Origin: JAPYTU01 sp036166735
Lineage (GTDB): Bacteria; Bacteroidota; Bacteroidia; Cytophagales; MED-G16
Assembly: GCA_036166735.1 (NCBI GenBank)
Contig: JAYZHG010000022.1
Coordinates: forward strand, 1-5,867
Length of the DNA stretch: 5,867 bases
Direction of reading: 5' to 3'
Shown: in pieces, positions 1 to 5,867 of the stretch
How the letters are laid out: the number at the start of each line of letters is the position of its first letter
How positions within the stretch are numbered: position 1 is the first letter of the stretch
The notes under the pieces: model-generated
The model's input: the letters and a program-made list of their open reading frames with translations, nothing else
Database searches by the model: none
What the model was told of the DNA's origin: nothing
Program-made: the position numbers and the translations under genes

Positions 1-164
1 TGAATAATTTCTATGTTTTTAGGATAATTGATTGTAGATATAAAGTAGATGGTATCTCCTATAGTTTTATTTTCTTTAATAAAATAGCCTTTATATTCTA
101 TTTTTTGTGCATTTAAAGAATAGGATGATTGTAATATTAATAGTGATAAAATAAGATATTTCAT
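1..164 (-). CDS. N-terminal fragment of a secreted or membrane-anchored Bat-operon protein (BatD-like hypothetical)
   Basis: The 54 complete codons visible start at ATG 164-162 and run off the left edge, so the gene is 3'-truncated by the window. The protein opens with a clear signal peptide: K2, then a hydrophobic stretch at about residues 3-17, with a probable signal peptidase I site after L17-N18-A19, leaving Q20 as the mature N-terminus. The mature start (IEYKGYFIKENKTIGDTIYF) contains a G36-D37-T38-I39 segment. This resembles the 'IG[D/E]xIxY' start of the beta-sandwich found in periplasmic BatD-like proteins and in the hypothetical protein that usually follows DUF58 in Bacteroidota Bat operons. 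The start codon lies inside the stop of the upstream DUF58 gene, so the two are almost certainly co-transcribed and translationally coupled. Family assignment is inferred from position and this short stretch; the start and signal peptide are seen directly. Confidence 0.62.
   Translation of the reverse strand, partial: MKYLILSLLILQSSYSLNAQKIEYKGYFIKENKTIGDTIYFISTINYPKNIEII
161..164 (-). promoter_or_regulatory. ATGA stop/start overlap (translational coupling)
   Basis: Read on the minus strand, the four bases are ATGA. ATG (164-162) starts the downstream secreted protein and TGA (163-161) ends the DUF58 gene. Such overlaps usually mean that ribosomes terminating on the first gene re-initiate on the second, keeping the two products in step. 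The overlap is seen directly; the coupling is inferred. Confidence 0.8.
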
Positions 165-1030
165 CTTTTTAATTTTCTATACTTAAATAACTTAATTAAA
201 TCTTTAACATAATTTTTTTTTGTGTTTATGCTCAAAAAAGTAATCCCTATTTTATGCATTTCTTTTTTTATTTTTTCTGGGTTAATTGAATATGTTTTTT
301 TGATTAAATCTTGAAATTTTGATGAAGAAGTGTTTATCCATTTTTTATATTTTGATTCATTTTCTTCCAGTTGAATTAGCCCAAGTTTTGGAATTTTTTT
401 TTCTATTTCATCGTAAAGATGTAAAACTATAAGGTCATGTTTATTGTTTATTGATTTTATGGATTTCATAAATTTTTTTTCTAATAAATCACTTATTATG
501 ATTACTAAACTTTTCTTTTTTATGACTTTCATTGAGTATTTTATCATCATATTTAAATCTGTTTTCAAAGAAGTAGGTTTAAGATTGTATAATTTATTGA
601 TAAGATGAAAGGCATGAGAATTTCCTTTTTTAGAATTAATAAATAGTTCTTTTTTATCTGAATAACATATTAAACCTACTTGACTGTTTGTACGAATTGC
701 TGAAAGTGTTAAAACAGAACAAATTTCTTTTGAAATATTTAGTTTATTCTTTTTGTTATTTCCTATGTTTTGTGAATTACTTACATCTAAAATAAAAAAG
801 ACTGATTGTTCTTTTTCTTCTTTATAAGTGTTTATAAATGTTTTGTTTTCTTTGGCTGTTATATTCCAATTTATTGCTCTATAATCATCGCCATATTGGT
901 AAGGTCTTAAATCATCAAAATCAAGTCCTGTTCCTTTGAAAACTGATGAGTAGTTTCCTTGATTAGAATTATTAAGAAATTTTCTTATTTCTATTTCGTA
1001 TTTTCTTACTTTTTTTAAAATTTCTTTCAC
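161..1030 (-). CDS. DUF58 domain protein of a Bat-type operon (vWA-like fold)
   Basis: This is a complete 289-residue DUF58 protein, the usual length for the family. The N-terminus (KEILKKVRKYEIEIRKF) is the standard family start, which supports the GTG at 1030-1028; the frame is closed by a stop only five codons upstream and offers no ATG there. The DUF58 signature is visible at residues 41-56: R42, Y44, G47-D48-D49, R51 and I53-N54-W55. A von Willebrand A-like metal site follows: D82-x-S84-x-S86, T157-D158 and D181 after the hydrophobic strand V176-S180. All MIDAS-type positions therefore look intact. No membrane segment is seen, so it is probably cytoplasmic. Family members are thought to work with a MoxR AAA+ ATPase and membrane vWA proteins (BatA/BatB) in envelope or stress functions, but the exact role is unresolved. 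No moxR lies directly upstream. The stop overlaps the next gene by 4 bases. Confidence 0.93.
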   Translation of the reverse strand: MKEILKKVRKYEIEIRKFLNNSNQGNYSSVFKGTGLDFDDLRPYQYGDDYRAINWNITAKENKTFINTYKEEKEQSVFFILDVSNSQNIGNNKKNKLNISKEICSVLTLSAIRTNSQVGLICYSDKKELFINSKKGNSHAFHLINKLYNLKPTSLKTDLNMMIKYSMKVIKKKSLVIIISDLLEKKFMKSIKSINNKHDLIVLHLYDEIEKKIPKLGLIQLEENESKYKKWINTSSSKFQDLIKKTYSINPEKIKKEMHKIGITFLSINTKKNYVKDLIKLFKYRKLKR

Positions 1031-1084
1031 AATAAAGTATATTTAGATATAAAATTAGAATAATGGCTTTTAAAGTATTAATCA
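1031..1084. promoter_or_regulatory. Divergent intergenic region, presumed promoters for both directions
   Basis: These 54 very AT-rich bases separate the divergent DUF58 and DUF4296 starts and must hold, or lie close to, promoters for both. On the plus strand TATATTTA at 1038-1045 matches the Bacteroidota -7 box TAnnTTTG at all but the last base. I see no convincing TTTG-type -33 element at the right distance, so the match may be chance in such AT-rich DNA. No Shine-Dalgarno-like GGAG stands before either start, which is usual for this phylum. Promoter placement is inference. Confidence 0.4.
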
Positions 1085-1411
1085 ATGATTAAGTATTTGT
1101 GTTTTTTAACGTTTTTTATCATTATTTCATGCTCAATTTTTGAAAATGAGAAATTTATACCAAAAAAAAAGTTAGTTAACATACTAATTGAGATGCATGT
1201 TTTAGAGGCCTCTATTGATAATTTAAATTTAAGCAAAGATTCTTCGATGATATTTTTTAAAATGCGGGAAAGAGAAATATTTGAAAAATTTAATACTGAT
1301 GAAGAAACATACAGGAAAAGCTTTTCTCATTATTTTTTTGAACCTAAAGAACTTGATGAAATTTATGAAAGCGTCATTGATAGCTTAATGCTTTATCAAC
1401 AAATAAAATAG
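1085..1411 (+). CDS. DUF4296 domain lipoprotein
   Basis: A 108-residue protein starting at ATG 1085. Residues 1-16 form a lipoprotein signal peptide: a hydrophobic core followed by the lipobox I13-I14-S15-C16, so the mature protein should be lipidated on C16 and anchored in the envelope. The rest matches the DUF4296 pattern seen in many Bacteroidota. There is an 'IPKKKLVNILIEMHVLEA' segment at residues 25-42, where the family has IP-x-x-K-[LM]-hydrophobic and a helix. A second helical part follows at residues 65-101 (F-x-K-F-N, then Y-R-K-S-F, then Y-F-F-E-P-K-E-L-D-x-I-Y-E-x-V). The family function is unknown; it is a small helical lipoprotein conserved across the phylum. The next gene begins 2 bases after the stop, so they are probably one transcript. 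The codons for P26-K29 contain an uninterrupted run of nine A (1162-1170). Confidence 0.85.
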   Translation: MIKYLCFLTFFIIISCSIFENEKFIPKKKLVNILIEMHVLEASIDNLNLSKDSSMIFFKMREREIFEKFNTDEETYRKSFSHYFFEPKELDEIYESVIDSLMLYQQIK

Positions 1412-1413
1412 TT

Positions 1414-1641
1414 TTGAGAAAAAATACCATAAAAACTTCTAATATTGATCTTCATGGCATGGTGCATAGGGACATAGATGATATTCTTGAAAATCATTGT
1501 TATCTTAACACTCCACCCTTTAAAATCATTACTGGTAATTCTAATAAAATGAAAAAAAAAGTAATCAATTTTTTAGATAAAAACGATTTTAAGTATATGT
1601 CGGGAGACATCTATAATCAAGGTTATATAAATGTTTTATAA
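1414..1641 (+). CDS. Small Smr-domain-like protein, TTG start
   Basis: A 75-residue protein that looks like little more than one Smr domain, the fold found at the C-terminus of MutS2. The visible signature is I11-D12-L13-H14-G15 (family: LDLHG) near the start. It is followed by a helix (D20-H28), a strand with the loop I38-I39-T40-G41-N42-S43 in place of the usual HGxG, a helix rich in Lys (K45-K60), and a final strand G70-Y-I-N-V-L. Smr domains bind nucleic acid and some have nuclease activity; the LHG motif is kept but the second motif is degenerate, so activity cannot be assumed. The start is chosen as TTG 1414 because the frame upstream, open from 1384, has no ATG or GTG, and the first internal ATG falls inside the LHG motif (M16). 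It sits 2 bases after the DUF4296 stop, suggesting translational linkage. Nine consecutive A occur at 1552-1560 (M46-K49). Confidence 0.68.
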   Translation: MRKNTIKTSNIDLHGMVHRDIDDILENHCYLNTPPFKIITGNSNKMKKKVINFLDKNDFKYMSGDIYNQGYINVL

Positions 1642-1676
1642 AAATTTATTATATTGAAATCATAACCGAATAAACA

Positions 1677-4600
1677 ATGTTTCGAAGACCTTTTATTTTT
1701 TTATTATTATTATCTTTTATTATTTCTTTTTCATGTTCTGAAAATCATAAATCTGTTGATAATTCCAATCATAGAACCAGTAAGTATGGGAGTAATACTG
1801 ATGAAAAATTTGATGATCCAGATGAATTTATCAAATTATTTGCAGAAATAAGGGAGGGGTATACATATGGATATAGAGAAAGGGAATTAGAAATAATGAA
1901 GAAGAGATTTAGAACTAGTGCGGGTCCAGATCCTGAGAATCCTGCCTATGGAACTTCAGCTGCTGCTGCTGCTACATTTACCGAACGAGGACCACGAAAT
2001 GTTGCTGGTAGGACAAGAGCAATTCTTATAGATGCTGCTGATGCTAGTGGAAATACCTGGATAGCTGGAAGTGTTGGTGGTGGTGTATGGAAGACTTCAG
2101 ACCAAGGATCAACTTGGACTAATTTATCTTCTGATATGGAAAATATTGCAGTTACTACACTTGCTCAATCTGCAATTAAGCCACAGATTCTTTATGCTGG
2201 AACGGGAGAAGGATGGGTAGGAAATTTAGATGCAATTGATGGAAGTGGTGTTTTTAAATCTACGGATGGGGGATTAACATGGATTAATATAACACCTTTA
2301 AGTGGAACTGAATTAAACCTTGATTTTAGTAAGGTTAGTAGAGCAGTAGTAGATCCGACTAATGCTAATATACTAGTAGTCAGTACTTCAGATAAAATTT
2401 ACAGGACATCTGATGGTGGAACTACCTGGAGTCAAGTGTATGATGGTCTTGGTACTGTAATGCATGTAATTGCTACTAAAAGTGATTTTAATATTCAATA
2501 TGCAGCGGTTAGAAATGAAGGAATTATAAAATCTACTGATGGTGGCCTAACATGGTCAGCTACGGCTTCTTTCCCTGTAAATTCAAATGCAAGAATAGAA
2601 ATTGCAGCTTCAAGGACAGATCCAAATAAAGTATATGCTGGAGTTGCTGGTGGGGGGCTTGTTGCAACTAATGATGGTGGAACAACTTGGAATTCAATAC
2701 CGGATAATACAGGGTGGCTTAGTGGGCAAGGATGGTATGATAACATCATAACGGTTAATCCATATGTTGATACTATAATTTATGTTGGTGGAATTGATTT
2801 ATGGAAATTTACAGTAAATTTTACTACCAATACAAAAACAGACACAAGGGTTAGTGATGCTTATAACGGAAGTATAAATGGTTTTGGTTGGACTTCTGGT
2901 GTTCATCCAGATCAACAATTCATTGATGTTATTGATGATGGAGGAGGTAATTTTAGGTTATTAGTTGGAAATGATGGGGGTGTTGATGTTTCAGTATCTA
3001 ATAGTGATCCAGGAACAACGAATGGTGATTTTACAGTATCTGATATAGGTTATAATACAACGCAATTTTATGGTGCCGATAAAGTAAAGGGTTATCATCA
3101 ATATATTGCAGGAGCTCAAGATAATGGAACATGGTTATCAAATAGGTCAGAAGTTGCATCTAGTTCATCTGATTATTCTTTTGAAATAGGAGGCGATGGT
3201 TTTGAAGTAATAGCTCATTGGACTGATCCTGATAAAATGATTGGTGGCAGTCAGTATAATTCTTTTAGAAGGACGACTGATGGTGGTTCGAGTTGGATAT
3301 ATTATAAATACCTTATGACGGGTAATCATCAATTTGTTTCTAGTGTAGCTACTTCTTATCAAGATCCTGAAGTGGTTTATCATGTTACGAGTGATGGAAT
3401 TTGGAGATCATTAGATTTTGCACAGTCGTTTAACTTAGCTGCTCCTTCTGGTGGTTCGTGGGGTTATAATAGTATGAGTGATGTAGAAGTTTCTTTAGCA
3501 AATCCAAGATACGTTTGGGCAGGAGGTTGGGGGGATTTGTATCTATCATCTGATCATGGAGCTTCATTTAATTCTCTTCCATCTTATTTAACTTCTAAGT
3601 CAGGGAGTTTAAGGGGAATATATTCTCATCCAACAGAAGACTCTACCGTTTATGTTCTCTTTTCTAATAGAGATAGAGCAAAAATTATTGAGACAAAAGA
3701 TTTAGGTCAGACCTGGTCAGACATTACAGGGTTTGTGTCAGGAACTTCAACACGAGGTTTTCCAGATGTCCCTACTTATTCTTTGGCAGTTATGCCTTAC
3801 GATACTGATGTTATTTGGGCTGGTACAGATATAGGTTTAGTAGAATCTACAGATCGTGGTCTAACATGGAATTTGGTTCAAAGTACTTTACCTCATGTAA
3901 GCATCTGGGATTTGAAAGTTAAAGATCAGTGTGAGGTGGTTTTATCAACCCATGGAAGAGGTGTGTGGACGGCTAATGTTCCAGATTTATGTTCTTGGAG
4001 TCCTAAATCTATTAGTGGACTTGCTTTAGATATGATAAATGTTGTTCAAAACGCTCCTAAAGTAGATGCTAGTTTTAATTTAAGATCAAATTATGATAGT
4101 ATGATTATAGAAGTGGATGGAGTAAAACATACCACTTTTAAAACAGGTTTAGTTGTTGGATCAAAAACTTTATCAATAGATTTAAGCACACAAGGAACTT
4201 ATGAAATACAGGGTATAGGGTACATTGATGGTGATCCTTTACATTCTAACATAAAAACAATTACTATTAGAGAAGTTTTACCTGCTCAGCCTTTTTATGC
4301 TACTGATTTTTCTGATGGAGGACTTGATTTTTCTCTTGATGGATTTGTAGTTCGTACAGAAACAGGTTTTGATAATGATCACCTTATTAATAACAACATT
4401 CCTTACGATCTTAAAACTACTTATATCGCTGAACTAAATGTTCCTATAAAAGTTGTGTATTATTCTCCTTCAATTTCCTTTAAAGAGGTTGCGTTAGTTG
4501 AGCCTGGAGATAATAGTGGATTTTGGGATTATGTGACTGTAGAAGCTACTTCAGATAATGGATTAACCTGGGTAATGCTTGTTGATGATGTTTATGATGC

Positions 4601-5867
4601 TAGAGCACACGCTGACTGGCTTTCTGCTTATAACGCAAATAGTAATGGTACATCTGCATTATATAAAGATAGAGAAGTTGATTTTGCTCCTCATTTTGAT
4701 GTAGGAGACACTGTAAGGGTAAGGTTTAAGTTTTATTCTGATGATTATGTTGCTGGATGGGGATGGGCAATAGATGATTTATCCATTCAAGTATTAGATA
4801 ATCATCCTCCTGAAATTGATGATCAGACATTTAATGATCCTGGTATAGATGAGAATTCTTCTAATGGTACTCTTGTGGGGTTAGTTAGTGCAACGGATAA
4901 AGATGGTGATGATTTAACATTTTCAATCACAGGAGGATCGGGAGAAAATACTTTTAGCATAGACAATGATGGAAATTTAACCGTTTCAGATAATACTAAA
5001 TTAGATTATGAAGCAAATACTTCGTTGGACTTAACTGTAGTTGTAAGTGATGGTTTGGCTAGCGATGATGCTACTATAACAATTAATATCAATGATGTTT
5101 TTGAAAAATCTAAAGTACATATAACAGCCTCTAATAATAATTTTAATGGTTTAAATTCAATTTATATGAATGAAGCTGAGGGTGGTTTGAATAATGTAAT
5201 TATAACTGCACATGTAGATGAACCTTTACCGCAAGATGTTTCGATTTCAGTTGCTTGGTCTGGTAGTGCTACTTATGGAGGCGATTATAATCTTATGTTT
5301 CCTTATATAGATCCAAGTGTACTTATAATTCCAGCTGACGTGGATAGTGTTAACTATTTTACAATATCTCCAATAAATGATGAAGTTTATGAGGGGGGGA
5401 TAGATGGTGAATCTATTATTTTAGATATTGATGATATCTCTAGTCCTTATGTAGAAGAAGTTGGAGAATCTCAAGTAACTATAACGATTAATGATGGTGA
5501 TGATTACCCTTGGATTTATTTTAAATCTAATTATATGTCTGGGTCATCATTAACCTTACTTGACGAGATAAATGAAGGAGAATCTACTGAATATTGGACT
5601 GTGATTGGACATGGTAAAACTTCAGATGAAGATATTTATATTGATGTTTCTTATGGTGGTCTTGCGGTAAAAGATTTTGATTATACTAGTAGTTCTCAAA
5701 GACTTACTATTCCTTCTGGAGCAACCGAAAGTGATAAAATAACAATAAATGCATTAATGGATAATGATAGCGGTGAAGATGATAGTGAGAATATAATTGT
5801 AAATTATGAGATATTAGGATCAAATACAACATGGACTGATCATGGGAGTCATGGGTATCCAGTTCCA
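1677..5867 (+). CDS. Giant multidomain surface protein: Asp-box propeller, jelly-roll, cadherin and Calx-beta domains (3' end cut)
   Basis: Open without a stop to the window edge: at least 1397 residues. Start is ATG 1677, 35 bases after the Smr-like gene. Residues 1-20 are a signal peptide (R3-R4, hydrophobic 6-18) ending at S17-F18-S19-C20, a somewhat atypical lipobox. A charged linker (21-94) and five Ala (95-99) lead to 'ERGPRNVAGRTRA' (103-115), the usual opening of secreted Bacteroidota BNR/sortilin-like propellers. The propeller spans about 103-767 with ten Asp-boxes and the motifs H410-P-D412, G431-N-D-G-G435, A480-Q-D-N483 and a closing T758-H-G-R-G-V-W764. An Ig-like spacer follows (about 770-868), then a jelly-roll (about 873-1040, ending W1028-G-W-A-I-D-D1034). 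A cadherin repeat (about 1043-1141) has D1074-K-D1076 and L1109-D-Y-E1112. Calx-beta 1 spans about 1146-1276 (E1166, D1203-Y1204, D1235-E1239, D1273-D1276). Calx-beta 2 runs from about 1278 (N1299-E-G, D1335-Y1336). Probably an adhesin or binding protein outside the cell; no catalytic domain is recognised. Confidence 0.88.
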   Translation, partial: MFRRPFIFLLLLSFIISFSCSENHKSVDNSNHRTSKYGSNTDEKFDDPDEFIKLFAEIREGYTYGYRERELEIMKKRFRTSAGPDPENPAYGTSAAAAATFTERGPRNVAGRTRAILIDAADASGNTWIAGSVGGGVWKTSDQGSTWTNLSSDMENIAVTTLAQSAIKPQILYAGTGEGWVGNLDAIDGSGVFKSTDGGLTWINITPLSGTELNLDFSKVSRAVVDPTNANILVVSTSDKIYRTSDGGTTWSQVYDGLGTVMHVIATKSDFNIQYAAVRNEGIIKSTDGGLTWSATASFPVNSNARIEIAASRTDPNKVYAGVAGGGLVATNDGGTTWNSIPDNTGWLSGQGWYDNIITVNPYVDTIIYVGGIDLWKFTVNFTTNTKTDTRVSDAYNGSINGFGWTSGVHPDQQFIDVIDDGGGNFRLLVGNDGGVDVSVSNSDPGTTNGDFTVSDIGYNTTQFYGADKVKGYHQYIAGAQDNGTWLSNRSEVASSSSDYSFEIGGDGFEVIAHWTDPDKMIGGSQYNSFRRTTDGGSSWIYYKYLMTGNHQFVSSVATSYQDPEVVYHVTSDGIWRSLDFAQSFNLAAPSGGSWGYNSMSDVEVSLANPRYVWAGGWGDLYLSSDHGASFNSLPSYLTSKSGSLRGIYSHPTEDSTVYVLFSNRDRAKIIETKDLGQTWSDITGFVSGTSTRGFPDVPTYSLAVMPYDTDVIWAGTDIGLVESTDRGLTWNLVQSTLPHVSIWDLKVKDQCEVVLSTHGRGVWTANVPDLCSWSPKSISGLALDMINVVQNAPKVDASFNLRSNYDSMIIEVDGVKHTTFKTGLVVGSKTLSIDLSTQGTYEIQGIGYIDGDPLHSNIKTITIREVLPAQPFYATDFSDGGLDFSLDGFVVRTETGFDNDHLINNNIPYDLKTTYIAELNVPIKVVYYSPSISFKEVALVEPGDNSGFWDYVTVEATSDNGLTWVMLVDDVYDARAHADWLSAYNANSNGTSALYKDREVDFAPHFDVGDTVRVRFKFYSDDYVAGWGWAIDDLSIQVLDNHPPEIDDQTFNDPGIDENSSNGTLVGLVSATDKDGDDLTFSITGGSGENTFSIDNDGNLTVSDNTKLDYEANTSLDLTVVVSDGLASDDATITININDVFEKSKVHITASNNNFNGLNSIYMNEAEGGLNNVIITAHVDEPLPQDVSISVAWSGSATYGGDYNLMFPYIDPSVLIIPADVDSVNYFTISPINDEVYEGGIDGESIILDIDDISSPYVEEVGESQVTITINDGDDYPWIYFKSNYMSGSSLTLLDEINEGESTEYWTVIGHGKTSDEDIYIDVSYGGLAVKDFDYTSSSQRLTIPSGATESDKITINALMDNDSGEDDSENIIVNYEILGSNTTWTDHGSHGYPVP
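1959..1973 (+). repeat. (GCT)5 triplet repeat encoding Ala95-Ala99
   Basis: Five exact GCT codons in a row encode a poly-alanine stretch between the charged N-terminal linker and the propeller. It is in frame, so gain or loss of units would only change linker length. It is short and may be incidental. Confidence 0.75.
2094..3869 (+). repeat. Ten dispersed Asp-box (BNR) motifs of the beta-propeller
   Basis: Asp-boxes follow the pattern S/T-x-D-x-G-x-T-W and sit on beta-hairpin turns of propeller blades. Nine clear copies are seen at 2094-2117, 2259-2282, 2406-2429, 2532-2555, 2667-2690, 3273-3296, 3546-3569 (ending in Phe rather than Trp), 3693-3716 and 3846-3869. A degenerate tenth is at 3408-3431 (S578-L-D-F-A-Q-S-F, Gly replaced by Ala). 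At DNA level several copies share a 'GATGGTGG' core. The first five are closely spaced. A gap of almost 200 residues without a standard box follows and holds the HPD, GNDGG and AQDNG motifs; then come the last five. The two clusters fit either two propellers or one very large one; the sequence alone does not decide. Confidence 0.85.

Noticed and set aside
1028..1030. Pseudogene or missing start for the DUF58 gene because it lacks ATG
   Set aside because: GTG at this position gives exactly the family's normal N-terminus and length, and the motif set is intact, so the gene looks functional.
1650..1656. TATATTG before the giant gene as a possible Bacteroidota -7 box
   Set aside because: It is one T short of TAnnTTTG and has no matching upstream element; in this AT-rich spacer such matches are expected by chance, and read-through from the Smr-like gene is equally possible.
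2495..2749. Open frame of 84 codons on the minus strand inside the giant gene
   Set aside because: It is antisense to clear Asp-box coding sequence, is rich in Pro and Ser as expected from reversed Gly- and Thr-rich codons, and has no recognisable domain or start context.
3165..3383. Open frame of 72 codons on the minus strand inside the giant gene
   Set aside because: It lies antisense to the propeller with intact sense motifs (GGDG, TTDGGSSW) and shows no protein-like features of its own.
2094..3869. The repeated TGG/GATGGTGG pattern as a DNA repeat array or CRISPR-like structure
   Set aside because: The copies are irregularly spaced, diverged at third codon positions and in one reading frame, so they are protein Asp-boxes rather than a DNA-level array.
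1677..5867. The giant protein as a sialidase or xyloglucanase-type glycoside hydrolase
   Set aside because: Asp-boxes occur in those enzymes, but I could not identify the arginine triad of sialidases or a convincing pair of catalytic acids of a GH74-type enzyme, so no enzyme activity is claimed.

Overview
The window looks like a chromosomal segment of a low-GC member of the Bacteroidota, most likely a flavobacterium-like organism. The evidence is a Bat-type DUF58 gene followed by a signal-peptide protein, a DUF4296 lipoprotein, Bacteroidota-style lipoboxes, the lack of strong Shine-Dalgarno sequences, and a very large modular surface protein of a kind common in that phylum. I could not assign a genus.

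Left part (1-1030, minus strand): two genes of a Bat (aerotolerance-type) operon. A DUF58 protein with a von Willebrand A-like metal site is followed, with a 4-base ATGA stop/start overlap, by the 5' end of a secreted or membrane-anchored protein that runs off the left edge. The MoxR ATPase that usually precedes DUF58 is not there; a divergent gene takes its place.

Middle (1031-1641): a 54-base divergent intergenic region, then two small plus-strand genes. The first is a DUF4296 lipoprotein. The second, 2 bases further on, is a 75-residue Smr-domain-like protein with a probable TTG start.

Right part (1677-5867, plus strand): one open frame without a stop to the window edge, at least 1397 codons. 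It encodes a putative lipoprotein or secreted protein. In order it has a charged linker with an Ala5 run, a large Asp-box beta-propeller region of the sortilin/VPS10-like (BNR) kind with nine clear and one degenerate Asp-boxes, an Ig-like spacer, a jelly-roll domain ending in a WGWAIDD motif, a cadherin repeat, and two Calx-beta-like domains, the second cut by the window end. The layout suggests a calcium-stiffened cell-surface or secreted adhesin, or a glycan- or protein-binding protein. Its C-terminus, which would show whether it carries a type IX secretion signal, lies outside the window.

I found no RNA genes, CRISPR arrays, insertion sequences or convincing terminators. I see no clear new molecular system. 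The points most worth a second look are the modular giant protein with its unresolved export route, the moxR-less head of the Bat operon, and the A9 runs in the three small genes that are complete in the window.
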